Source of the DNA: JBBIPA01 sp963820495
Lineage (GTDB): Bacteria; Chloroflexota; Dehalococcoidia; GIF9; UBA5629
DNA length: 64,000 nucleotides
Reading direction: 5' to 3'
Assembly (NCBI GenBank): GCA_963820495.1
Contig: CAWGAF010000002.1
Coordinates: 1,054,001-1,118,000, forward strand
The notes under the pieces are model-generated. The model searched no databases and was not told the origin of the DNA. It worked only from the letters and a program-made list of their open reading frames with translations. The translations under genes were made by a program, and so were the position numbers. Below, piece after piece: positions 1 to 8,301 of this stretch; within the stretch, counting starts at the first letter, position 1; each line of letters starts with the position of its first letter.

Positions 1-2
1 GA

Positions 3-659
3 CTTACTCCAATTAGAAGCATTGCCAGAGAAGAATCTGCTAAGAAAACGGCTAATCTGGTGAACGAGTTCATTGATAAAGCTGTCACACTTCTTGTTGA
101 CCATAATCCAGCCAACATGGTTTTGCTCCGTGGATTCTCACGGAAACCTAATATCCCTTCTATGGAAGAAATATATCAACTGAAACCAGCAGCTATAGCT
201 ATGTATCCTATGTATCGAGGACTTGCTAAACTGATCGGTATGGATGTTTTTAGAGCTACTGATGGTATTGAGGAAGAACTGGCGATTTTAAATGATTGCT
301 ACAATGAGCATGACTTCTTCTTTATCCATGTTAAGAAAACAGACAGCGCCGGTGAAGATGGTAATTTTAGAAAAAAGGTACAGGTAATTGAGGAAGTCGA
401 CTCTGTTTTGCCCAAACTTATGAATTTAAAGCCAGATGTTATTGTAGTTACTGGAGACCATTCGACTCCAGCTATACTAAAAGGCCATAGCTGGCATCCA
501 GTTCCCTTTTTGCTGTATTCCAAATGGTGCCGGCCAGACAAGGTAAAGAAATTTTCTGAGTCAGCCTGTGTTGCAGGCAGCCTTGGTACATTCCTTGCTG
601 TGGACATCATGCGATTGGCCATGGCAAATGCTTTAAAATTAAACAAATTTGGAGCTTGA
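3..659 (+). CDS. apgM: 2,3-bisphosphoglycerate-independent phosphoglycerate mutase, archaeal type, C-terminal part
   Basis: The reading frame is open from the left edge (frame begins at base 3) to a TGA at 657-659, giving about 218 residues of a protein normally near 400. ApgM interconverts 3- and 2-phosphoglycerate in glycolysis/gluconeogenesis and belongs to the alkaline-phosphatase metalloenzyme superfamily. The visible metal-binding segment GDHSTPAILKGHSWHPVP is characteristic of this family. A GTG at 60 could be mistaken for a start, but the upstream codons continue the same protein sequence, so the gene is truncated by the window and does not begin here. It is followed by tpiA after two bases, which fits a glycolytic operon. 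Family assignment is confident; the N-terminal catalytic Ser is outside the window. Confidence 0.88.
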   Translation, partial: LTPIRSIAREESAKKTANLVNEFIDKAVTLLVDHNPANMVLLRGFSRKPNIPSMEEIYQLKPAAIAMYPMYRGLAKLIGMDVFRATDGIEEELAILNDCYNEHDFFFIHVKKTDSAGEDGNFRKKVQVIEEVDSVLPKLMNLKPDVIVVTGDHSTPAILKGHSWHPVPFLLYSKWCRPDKVKKFSESACVAGSLGTFLAVDIMRLAMANALKLNKFGA

Positions 660-661
660 TT

Positions 662-1426
662 ATGCGGAAACCACTCATTGCTGGCAATTGGAAAATGAAT
701 ACCAACATTTCTCAAGCTACAAGTCTTGTACAGGATATGTTGGCAGATTTGGATAAAATACAAGGTGTGGAGAAAGTGCTCTGCCCTCCCTTTATTTCAC
801 TGAGTGCTATAAAAGAGATAATTAAAAGCACATCCATCAGGTTAGGTGCTCAGAATATGTATTTCGAGGATAAAGGTGCCTACACTGGTGAAATTTCGCC
901 TCTAATGCTTATCGATTTATGCGACTTTGTTATCCTGGGTCATTCGGAGCGACGGCAATATTTCGCTGAAACCGATGAGCTAATCAATAAAAAAGTACAA
1001 GCTGCCCTAGAATCAAGCCTCACGCCTATTTTGTGTGTTGGCGAGAAACTCGAAGAAAATGAGGCAAATAAGACTGAAGAGATAATCGCCAGACAGATTA
1101 GGAAAGGACTGAAAGGTATCAAACCAAATAGCAGGCTGGTGATTGCCTACGAACCTATCTGGGCTATAGGTACTGGCAAAGCCGCTACGGGTAAACAGGC
1201 TAACACTACGATTAATCTTATCCGCAGCACTGTTGCCAACATTTGGGATCCAGAGACGGTAAAATCAATACGTTTACTTTATGGTGGTAGTGTTACTGCC
1301 ACTAATATCGCCGGATTCATAACTGAACCAGAAATCGATGGAGCTTTGGTCGGCGGTGCCAGCCTGAAAGCTGATGACTTTGTGAACATAGTAAACCAAA
1401 CTGCAGTTCTAAAAGCAGCCAAATGA
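662..1426 (+). CDS. tpiA: Triosephosphate isomerase
   Basis: Interconverts dihydroxyacetone phosphate and glyceraldehyde 3-phosphate in the cytoplasm. The 254-residue length is typical of a TIM barrel. The catalytic set is visible: Lys11 in AGNWKMN, His94 in ILGHSERRQYF, Glu164 in AYEPIWAIGTG (which also carries flexible loop 6), and the phosphate-binding LYGGSV near the C terminus. ATG at 662 is chosen over the TTG at 656 because GGAG at 651-654 is well placed for it and because MRKPLIAGNWKMN is the normal family start. The stop overlaps the miaA start by four bases (ATGA), so translation is probably coupled. Confidence 0.95.
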   Translation: MRKPLIAGNWKMNTNISQATSLVQDMLADLDKIQGVEKVLCPPFISLSAIKEIIKSTSIRLGAQNMYFEDKGAYTGEISPLMLIDLCDFVILGHSERRQYFAETDELINKKVQAALESSLTPILCVGEKLEENEANKTEEIIARQIRKGLKGIKPNSRLVIAYEPIWAIGTGKAATGKQANTTINLIRSTVANIWDPETVKSIRLLYGGSVTATNIAGFITEPEIDGALVGGASLKADDFVNIVNQTAVLKAAK

Positions 1427-2343
1427 AACGCCTTGTTGTTGTCATCGGACCAACAGCGGTAGGCAAAACAAAACTTGCTTTACGTTTGACACAGGAGTTC
1501 AATGGCGAGATAGTAAATGCCGATAGTCGTCAGGTATATCGCTTCATGGATATCGGCACAGCTAAGCCTAGCCCAGCCGACAGAGCCATAACACCTCATC
1601 ATCTTATTGATATGATTAATCCCGATAAACCTTTTAGTCTTGCCTTATATAAGAATCTAGCTAGCAAGGCAATTGAAGATATTCAAATGCGCGGCAAGAT
1701 TCCATTTCTGGTAGGCGGCAGCGGCCTTTATATCTGGTCGGTAATAGAAGGATGGATCATACCTCGAGTGCCACCAAATATTGAATTTAGAAAACGCCTT
1801 GAGAAAATAGCAGCAGAGGAAGGCACCAGCGCTCTTTTCGAGGAACTAAAGAAAGTCGATCCTGTAGCTGCCATAAAAATAATGCCGACCAATCTGAGGC
1901 GAATCATTAGAGCCTTGGAGATACATCAAGCTACAGGACGTCCTCCTTCTCAATCATGGCAAAAAAAACTTCCGCCGTTTTCTACCATGATCATTGGCTT
2001 AACTACTGATAGAAGGGCTTTGTATAATATGATTGATTCTCGTGTGGATGAGATGATAGCCAATGGCTTGGTCGATGAGGTTAAAGACTTGATGGCAAGG
2101 GGATATAGTTTGAATTTGCCCTCCATGTCTGGCATTGGCTATCGCCAAATCGGCAGGTTTCTCCAGAATCAGATAGATCTACCAGAGGCAATACAGCAGA
2201 TAAAAAATGAAACACATCAATTTGCTCGGCGTCAGTACAACTGGTTTCGCCTCAGCGATGCCAGAATTCACTGGTTCGATGTTTATGGTAATATACAAAA
2301 GGCAATAAATGATTTGGCAGAAAACTTTCTTAAAATTAATTAG
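1423..2343 (+). CDS. miaA: tRNA dimethylallyltransferase
   Basis: Transfers a dimethylallyl group to N6 of A37 in tRNAs reading UNN codons, the first step toward ms2i6A. The protein has 306 residues, the usual size. A P-loop GPTAVGKT lies at residues 9-16, followed by the substrate-binding NADSRQVYRFMDIGTAKP and the SGLYIWSVIEG segment. The C-terminal part includes the tRNA-binding RRQYNWFR motif. It overlaps tpiA by four bases and is 17 bases before dapF, so it sits inside the tpiA-miaA-dapF transcription unit. Confidence 0.94.
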   Translation: MKRLVVVIGPTAVGKTKLALRLTQEFNGEIVNADSRQVYRFMDIGTAKPSPADRAITPHHLIDMINPDKPFSLALYKNLASKAIEDIQMRGKIPFLVGGSGLYIWSVIEGWIIPRVPPNIEFRKRLEKIAAEEGTSALFEELKKVDPVAAIKIMPTNLRRIIRALEIHQATGRPPSQSWQKKLPPFSTMIIGLTTDRRALYNMIDSRVDEMIANGLVDEVKDLMARGYSLNLPSMSGIGYRQIGRFLQNQIDLPEAIQQIKNETHQFARRQYNWFRLSDARIHWFDVYGNIQKAINDLAENFLKIN

Positions 2344-2360
2344 TTAAGAAAAAGGAGAGG

Positions 2361-3227
2361 ATGGCAATTAATTTCTCTAAGCTTCAGGCTACAGGCAATG
2401 ATTTTATCTTAATTGATGCCCGAAACATAAGGCAAGACTGGCACAAGTTAGCCCAGGACATGTGTCATCGTAATTTTGGTGTGGGTGCTGATGGCTTAAT
2501 CCTGCTGATGGCTTCTAGTACGGCAGATTTTGAGATGAAGATAATAAACTCTGACGGTTCTGAGGCTCAGGTCTGTGGCAATGGGCTAAGATGTTTTGCT
2601 AAATATGTTGTTGATAACGGACTTTTTCTAGGAACATGTCTAACAGTTTCCACGCTGGCTGGCATTAAACCGATACAAGTTTTCATATCTCAGGGAGAAG
2701 TTAGTCAGGCTAAAGTGAATATGGGAACGCCTTGCTTCAAGGCTGAGGAGATACCAGTTTTAATTAGCCAGAGGAAAAAGAGTAGGGATGAATTTGGCAT
2801 AATGTACACGCTAGACTATCCCCTGAACGTGGTAGGAAAGGATTTATCTTTATCATTCGTGTCTATGGGTAATCCTCACGCCGTGAGTTTTTTGAACTAT
2901 ACCGTGGCAGATTTTCCTCTGGCTGAAATTGGTCCCAAGGTAGAAAACCATAGCATGTTTCCAGAGCGAATAAATTTTGAGATAGCCAGAGTCTTAAGCC
3001 GCAAGAAGATAGAGGCAAGGGTTTGGGAGCGTGGAGCAGGGGAGACGCTTGCCTGCGGCAGCGGTGCCTGCGCTATAGCCGTAGTTGCCCGATTAAAAGG
3101 CTATACCGATGATGAAGTTGACATAATATTGCTAGGCGGAAATCTAACTATAAGCTGGGATAAAGTAGGGGACGTCTATCTCACTGGGCCAGTGGAAGAG
3201 GTCTTTCGTGGCGAGTGGTTAAAGTAA
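2361..3227 (+). CDS. dapF: Diaminopimelate epimerase
   Basis: Converts LL- to meso-diaminopimelate for lysine and peptidoglycan synthesis by a two-cysteine racemase mechanism. Both catalytic cysteines are visible: Cys72 in QVCGNGLRC and Cys232 in ACGSGACA, each in its expected motif. The N terminus (FSKLQATGNDFILID) and the length of 288 residues match the family. A strong AAGGAGAGG sits just upstream of the ATG. The neighbouring dapL supplies the LL-isomer, so the pair defines the aminotransferase variant of lysine synthesis. Confidence 0.95.
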   Translation: MAINFSKLQATGNDFILIDARNIRQDWHKLAQDMCHRNFGVGADGLILLMASSTADFEMKIINSDGSEAQVCGNGLRCFAKYVVDNGLFLGTCLTVSTLAGIKPIQVFISQGEVSQAKVNMGTPCFKAEEIPVLISQRKKSRDEFGIMYTLDYPLNVVGKDLSLSFVSMGNPHAVSFLNYTVADFPLAEIGPKVENHSMFPERINFEIARVLSRKKIEARVWERGAGETLACGSGACAIAVVARLKGYTDDEVDIILLGGNLTISWDKVGDVYLTGPVEEVFRGEWLK

Positions 3228-3297
3228 TTTCCTAAGTATAGAATGAATATTTTTATAAAAATCTTCTTCAATTTCAAAATAAGGAGGCATTGAATAA

Positions 3298-4458
3298 ATG
3301 CGAATATCAGGACGAATGGACAAGTTACCTCCTTATCTCTTTGTCGAAATTAATAAGAAAATCGCCGAGAAAAAGGCAAAGGAAATAGATATCATCAGCT
3401 TTGCCATCGGCGACCCGGATATGCCTACACCACAACATATCATCGATAAAATATGTCAGGAGGCTCGTAATCCGGTTAACCATCGATATCCCGAAACCGC
3501 TGGCCTGCCTGAGCTCTGCCAGGCTATTGCTGAATGGTATAAGGGACGCTTTGGGGTTGATCTTGATTCAAGCAAAGAAGTGCTGCCCTTGCTTGGTTCC
3601 AAAGAAGGTATTGGGCATATATCTTTTTGTTTTGTGGATCCTGGTGATTTAGTGCTGGTAACCGATCCCGGGTATCCGGTTTATTCTACCAGTACCATAC
3701 TTGCTGGCGGTAAACCTCACTTCATAAAATTGACTGAGGAGAGAGGTTTTTTACCTGATCTAGAAGCTATTCCTAAAGAAGTTGTCCAAAAAGCCAAGAT
3801 TCTCTGGCTTAATTACCCCAATAATCCTACCGGCGCAGTTGCCGATCTCGATTTCTTCAATAAAGCAGTGAAATTTGCTAGGAAAAATGACCTGGCGATA
3901 TGCCATGATGCCCCTTATACTGAAGTTGCTTTCGATGGTTATCGCCCGCATAGTTTTATGGAAGCATATGGGGCTAAAGATGTTGCTATCGAATTTCACT
4001 CGCTGTCCAAAACATATAACATGACTGGTTGGCGCATCGGAATGGCAGTAGGAAATCAAAAGATGATAGATGCTTTGTTCCGATTTAAGTCGAATTTGGA
4101 CTCGGGGATTCCTCAGGCTATTCAATATGCGGCAATAGAAGGACTAACTGGTTCGCAGGACTCCGTTGCTGAGCAAAGTATTATTTATCAACGCCGGCGA
4201 GATAAACTGGTTAAGGCTCTTACTGAAATAGGCATCAAACCTTTTGTACCCAAAGCTACCTTCTATATCTGGGCAAGAGTTCCTGAGGGCTATACCTCGG
4301 TGGGATTAACCACTGAATTATTGGAGAAGGCAAACGTAGCAGTCACACCTGGAACTGGATATGGTAGCGCTGGCGAAGGCTACATTCGCTTATCAATAAC
4401 ACTGCCTGATAATCGTCTTGAGGAAGGAATAAAAAGATTATTAACTTGGCGCAAGTAG
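3298..4458 (+). CDS. dapL: LL-diaminopimelate aminotransferase
   Basis: A PLP-dependent class I/II aminotransferase that makes LL-diaminopimelate directly from tetrahydrodipicolinate and glutamate, bypassing the succinylase/acetylase steps. The 386-residue protein has the typical N-terminal FAIGDPDMPTP segment, the NYPNNPTGA loop and the PLP-binding lysine 238 in SLSKTYNMTGWRIG. The adjacent dapF supports this specificity over a general aspartate aminotransferase, although homologues are easily confused by motif alone. An AAGGAGG lies about ten bases before the ATG, in an AT-rich 70-bp gap after dapF. Confidence 0.88.
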   Translation: MRISGRMDKLPPYLFVEINKKIAEKKAKEIDIISFAIGDPDMPTPQHIIDKICQEARNPVNHRYPETAGLPELCQAIAEWYKGRFGVDLDSSKEVLPLLGSKEGIGHISFCFVDPGDLVLVTDPGYPVYSTSTILAGGKPHFIKLTEERGFLPDLEAIPKEVVQKAKILWLNYPNNPTGAVADLDFFNKAVKFARKNDLAICHDAPYTEVAFDGYRPHSFMEAYGAKDVAIEFHSLSKTYNMTGWRIGMAVGNQKMIDALFRFKSNLDSGIPQAIQYAAIEGLTGSQDSVAEQSIIYQRRRDKLVKALTEIGIKPFVPKATFYIWARVPEGYTSVGLTTELLEKANVAVTPGTGYGSAGEGYIRLSITLPDNRLEEGIKRLLTWRK

Positions 4459-4480
4459 GGAGTAACTTAATTTCAAAGTA

Positions 4481-5620
4481 TTGAGAACCACACAGGCAAC
4501 CTTTATAACTACACAATCTGAAGTTGAACGTGCTTTGCTAGTCGGTGTCGACAGTAAATCTGGTGCTGATGGTTGGGCTATTGAAAGCTCGCTGGAAGAG
4601 CTGAGCGCTCTGGCTCGGTCTGCGGGTGTTAAGATAGTGGGCAAACTAACTCAAAAGCTGGAAATTAATTCGCCCACCTATTATCTGGGCAAGGGCAAAA
4701 TTCAGGAGCTTATTAATCTTAAAGAACGATCCCGTTATACTGTGGTTATTTTCAATGACGAGCTTTCGCCACGGCAGCAAAGAAACCTCGAGGAAATTCT
4801 GAAAGTAAAGGTTATAGACCGTACTGCACTTATACTAGATATTTTCGCTAAAAGAGCTCAAACACGCGAAGGACAATTGCAGGTAGAATTAGCCCAACAC
4901 CAGTACCTTTTGCCACGCCTTGCTGGTCAATGGAGCCATTTAGAAAGATTGGGAGGTGGTATTGGTACCAGAGGTCCCGGTGAATCACAGCTGGAAACTG
5001 ACCGTCGTATAATCCGCAAGCGAATACAGCGCCTCCAAGCACAATTAGAAGCAGTACGGCGTCATCGGGCGCTTTACCGGCTAAAAAGAAAAAAAGGCAA
5101 TATTTACGTAGTTGCTTTGGTAGGCTATACCAATGCCGGCAAAAGCACTTTGCTCAATACGTTAAGCAGAGCAGATGTGTTGGCAGAAGATAAGCCTTTT
5201 AGTACACTTGATCCAGTTACTCGCCGTCTTACCTTGCCAGATAGCAGGCAAGTTTTACTTACCGACACAGTTGGTTTCATACACAAATTACCACCATCCA
5301 TTGTGGAAGCCTTTCGAGCCACGCTTGAAGAAATAGATGAAGCCAGTTTACTACTGCATGTAGTTGACATAACACATCCTGATGCTGCCGAGCAATGCCA
5401 GACGGTGGAGAATATATTAGTTGACCTGCACCTGAATACCAAGCCCAGATTAACAGTCCTTAACAAGGTAGATTTAGCTGCTAAAAGCATGGAAGATTTA
5501 ACAACAATGACCGTTGAACTAAAGTTACCCAGTGATACTATTGTATCCGTCTCGGCTTTAAAAGGGTGGGGGTTAGACAATCTTTTACATAAAATTACTG
5601 TTTATCTTGATCAAGGATAA
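4481..5620 (+). CDS. hflX: GTPase HflX
   Basis: HflX is a ribosome-associated GTPase that splits stalled 70S ribosomes during stress. The 379-residue protein contains the HflX N-terminal domain (YYLGKGKIQEL, the FNDELSPRQQRNLE segment and a GGIGTRGPGESQLE linker), then the G domain with P-loop GYTNAGKST at about residues 215-223, switch II DTVGFI and the G4 motif NKVD. The assigned start is TTG at 4481, 22 bases after dapL. The nearest purine-rich stretch (GGGAG, 4458-4462) is far upstream, so the exact start is uncertain. Confidence 0.92.
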   Translation: MRTTQATFITTQSEVERALLVGVDSKSGADGWAIESSLEELSALARSAGVKIVGKLTQKLEINSPTYYLGKGKIQELINLKERSRYTVVIFNDELSPRQQRNLEEILKVKVIDRTALILDIFAKRAQTREGQLQVELAQHQYLLPRLAGQWSHLERLGGGIGTRGPGESQLETDRRIIRKRIQRLQAQLEAVRRHRALYRLKRKKGNIYVVALVGYTNAGKSTLLNTLSRADVLAEDKPFSTLDPVTRRLTLPDSRQVLLTDTVGFIHKLPPSIVEAFRATLEEIDEASLLLHVVDITHPDAAEQCQTVENILVDLHLNTKPRLTVLNKVDLAAKSMEDLTTMTVELKLPSDTIVSVSALKGWGLDNLLHKITVYLDQG

Positions 5621-5660
5621 GTTTTGACTCCAAAAGCATAAGCCACATAATAGGTGAACA

Positions 5661-5870
5661 ATGCCATATCCCAGAGCGGTAATCGACTACAAAAAGTGTC
5701 AACCTAGAAAGTGCGGTAATGGTATTTGTGCCGCTGCTGCAGCATGTCCTCAAAAAGTGCTCAAACAAGAGGCACCATTTGAATTTCCTCTGGCACGTCC
5801 GTCCAAATTTTGTAAAGGTTGTGCCAAATGCAACCAGGCTTGCCCGGCCAAGGTAATCAAGATAGTTTAA
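5661..5870 (+). CDS. Small RLI-like 4Fe-4S ferredoxin domain protein
   Basis: A 69-residue protein with two clusters of cysteines: KCQPRKCGNGICAAAAACP in the first half and CKGCAKCNQACP in the second. The first cluster resembles the metal-binding domain at the N terminus of archaeal/eukaryotic ABCE1 (RLI), and the second is a standard 4Fe-4S ferredoxin motif. No ABC ATPase follows, so this is a free-standing ferredoxin-like protein of unknown partner. It lies 40 bases after hflX on the same strand and may be co-transcribed with it. The function is inferred only as electron transfer or Fe-S binding. Confidence 0.75.
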   Translation: MPYPRAVIDYKKCQPRKCGNGICAAAAACPQKVLKQEAPFEFPLARPSKFCKGCAKCNQACPAKVIKIV

Positions 5871-6000
5871 AAGCGTGTACCACAAGGCTTCGCCATACTT
5901 TCAGACCGCTTGGAACTTGACATAGGAAAATCTTAATGTTAGTATGATTTCAGTTCTTAAAAGTGACAATTTAAGAAATGTATACAAAGAGAAACAAATT

Positions 6001-6927
6001 ATGAGTCTAAATTTCCTTATCACCGACTTTTTGGAGTACATGGAAATCGAGAGAGGATTTTCACCGCTTACCATCCGGGAATATCATCATTACTTAAAAC
6101 GTTTCTACGACTGGCTCAGCGAAAATTATCCCAATGCCAAGGCAGAAGATATCAATCTGGAAACTACGAGAAAATACCGCATACATCTGGCACACCTGCG
6201 TGATCGCAATGGCAAACCGCTAAAGCAGGTTACTCAAAGTTACCACATTGTTGCTCTCCGTGCTTTTTTGCGCTATCTAATGGTGCAACGCGACATTAAC
6301 ACACTTTCCCCTGACAAGATAGACCTGCCCAAACAGAAAACTCGCTCTGTTAGCTTTCTGAATTCTGACCAGTTAGAACGATTGCTCACCAGCCCTCAAA
6401 TATCAGATGAGCTAGGATTGAGGGATAGAACCATTCTGGAAACCCTGTTTAGTACTGGTCTAAGGGTTTCCGAACTGGTGAAGCTAGATCGCGACCAGGT
6501 AGACCTTGAGCGACAGGAATTCGGCGTTAGAGGCAAAGGTGGCAAGCTACGGGTAGTTTTTTTATCGGACACAGCCACAGAGTGGATCAGGCGCTATTTA
6601 CGAGAGCGTCAAGACAATTTTAAGCCACTATTTATCAGATATAGTGGTTCGGTAAATGCTGAAAAGAGTGGCGAAAAAATGCGGCTTACGGTGAGGTCTA
6701 TACACAAAATTGTGGCTAAATACGCCAAAAGATGTGGCTTAGCGATGAAAGTAAGCCCCCATACTTTGAGGCATTCTTTCGCCACCGACTTGTTGATTGC
6801 CGGAGCTGACCTCCGCTCCGTCCAGGAAATGCTGGGGCATGAGAGCATCCGTACTACTCAGGTCTACACCCATGTTACCAACAGACACCTTAAAGAAGTA
6901 CATAAAGCTTTTCATAGCAGAAAATAG
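6001..6927 (+). CDS. Site-specific tyrosine recombinase XerC/XerD-like
   Basis: A 308-residue tyrosine recombinase with an N-terminal SAM-like core-binding domain (FLEYMEIERGFSPLTIREY) and a complete catalytic domain: Arg155 in GLRVSELV, the Lys in the RGKGGKLR hairpin, His254 and Arg257 in PHTLRHSF, the LGHESI histidine and the nucleophile Tyr289 in TTQVYTHV. Its length and domain layout match chromosome-dimer resolution proteins, and no other mobile gene is beside it, so a XerC/D housekeeping role is likely. An ATG at 5944 gives 19 extra residues that do not look like the family; 6001 gives the usual start. Confidence 0.85.
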   Translation: MSLNFLITDFLEYMEIERGFSPLTIREYHHYLKRFYDWLSENYPNAKAEDINLETTRKYRIHLAHLRDRNGKPLKQVTQSYHIVALRAFLRYLMVQRDINTLSPDKIDLPKQKTRSVSFLNSDQLERLLTSPQISDELGLRDRTILETLFSTGLRVSELVKLDRDQVDLERQEFGVRGKGGKLRVVFLSDTATEWIRRYLRERQDNFKPLFIRYSGSVNAEKSGEKMRLTVRSIHKIVAKYAKRCGLAMKVSPHTLRHSFATDLLIAGADLRSVQEMLGHESIRTTQVYTHVTNRHLKEVHKAFHSRK

Positions 6928-7110
6928 AAAACTGATGGTATTGCTCAATATTATGTCAACTTATTAATCCCCTAGTGTTAAACCATATGCTAAACATCTT
7001 TATTCCTGCACACTATATTACTAATACCAAGGTATAAGGTATAAAATCTAACGGATTTTAAGTGCTCCGATGGTTTTCCACTACGGGTTCCGTAATAGTC
7101 TATTTGGCAC

Positions 7111-7482
7111 TCATAGGAAGAGGGAAATTGGATTACTCGCAGACCAGTTAATCGTTTTGAGTGGGTTGGGTGGGATTATCTTTATTTCTGGCCGAAGTGG
7201 TTCTACCTCGACTAAGCTGGGCAACGGCCTAACTTTTTTCAAAGGTAATAAGGGATGTATTGTATCTGCTACCAACTCGGTGTAGCCGACACAATCACCA
7301 CCATGGTCTCGAAGAATTCCATCTTCATACCAACCGCAGTGATGGCCTTTGTAATTATAAGCATCACTGGAATCCAGGAAACCAATGCTTCTACCCTTAA
7401 AATCTACTAGCCTTCCGTCCGTCAGCACCATCAACCTTGGTTGCCCGCTCTGGTCGTATATTACACCTATCTCTTCAACCAC
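7111..7482 (-). CDS. 4-fold beta-flower domain protein
   Basis: A protein of about 123 residues built of four short beta repeats, recognisable as IYDQSGQPRLMVL-DGRLVDF, KGRSIGFLDSSDAYNY, KGHHCGWYEDGILRD and GGDCVGYTE, followed by a Pro/Leu/Lys-rich tail (LPLKKVRPLPSLVEV) and a Trp-containing end. This repeat-plus-tail layout matches the domain family named 4-fold beta flower, whose function is unknown. The GTG at 7482 is favoured because GAGG lies eight bases before it; a TTG two codons upstream is too close to that site. The gene stands alone, convergent with the recombinase gene. Confidence 0.7.
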   Translation of the reverse strand: MVEEIGVIYDQSGQPRLMVLTDGRLVDFKGRSIGFLDSSDAYNYKGHHCGWYEDGILRDHGGDCVGYTELVADTIHPLLPLKKVRPLPSLVEVEPLRPEIKIIPPNPLKTINWSASNPISLFL

Positions 7483-7661
7483 AATCAAATCCTCACCTAT
7501 TATTTGATTTTAACAACATTGTAATTACTAATCAATAACAGTAGGAAATAAGGAATTCAATAGTAACGTTACATCTTTTTGTTTAATTATTATATTATGT
7601 CAACTACGCCCTACAGGTCTTACAGTTCTGAAATTTAATTAGGCGAAAAAGCGAAGTCAAT

Positions 7662-8216
7662 TTAGCTTGATAATATATCAGCCAGTCTCTGGCCTAACGT
7701 TCTTGCTTCTTCGACCAGAGCACGATTATTTTTAACCTCGCCAGGTTTGCCGGCATATCCTGTTACCGCTATTATCCTGTCTTTAGGGATATTAGAGGAT
7801 GGCTCCAAAAACCGCTTCAGGGCTCTTACAGCGTGGTCGGCACCACCCCCACCACCAATGACAATCAGGCCAGCACACTGTGCTCTAAGAGGTATTCCGT
7901 GCGTATAAAAGAAATAATTTCGGTCTACAAAGGCTTTTATTTGAGCGCTCATATTGTAGTAGTAGATTGGACTGGCTAGAATTACCCCATCCGCGCCACT
8001 GAATTTCTCCAGAATCCAGGGCGCATCATCATCCTGCTGGCAAGTTGAAAATGAGGCACAGTTCTCATGACCTAGGCAGGGGTTAACCCGATGCTGAGCC
8101 AGATGAATCTTCTCTGTTTCGATGCCACAGGCTTTTGCTTCCTCGAGTGCCTGATCCACAAGATAACTCGTATTCCCATTAAGCCTTGGACTGCCAACTA
8201 TGGCTACAATCTTCAT
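7662..8216 (-). CDS. Flavodoxin-like NAD(P)H-dependent FMN oxidoreductase
   Basis: A 184-residue flavodoxin-fold protein. The N terminus IVGSPRLNGNTSYLVD is the FMN phosphate-binding loop, and SPIYYYNMSAQIKAFVDR is the second flavin-contacting loop of the iron-sulfur flavoprotein/NADPH-dependent FMN reductase family. Three cysteines (CLGHENCASFSTC) lie around residues 49-61, where iron-sulfur flavoproteins bind a cluster, so a 4Fe-4S site is possible though the spacing is not the canonical compact one. GGAGAG precedes the ATG by about five bases. It is 85 bases downstream of tyrS on the same strand. The substrate is unknown. Confidence 0.82.
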   Translation of the reverse strand: MKIVAIVGSPRLNGNTSYLVDQALEEAKACGIETEKIHLAQHRVNPCLGHENCASFSTCQQDDDAPWILEKFSGADGVILASPIYYYNMSAQIKAFVDRNYFFYTHGIPLRAQCAGLIVIGGGGGADHAVRALKRFLEPSSNIPKDRIIAVTGYAGKPGEVKNNRALVEEARTLGQRLADILSS

Positions 8217-8301
8217 TATTGCTCTCCTTCTATATATTAGTGGATATCAGTGTCGACCACCTGTTTATGAAGTTCAATCAGGCAAGAAAACAAAAGGTAA
8301 T

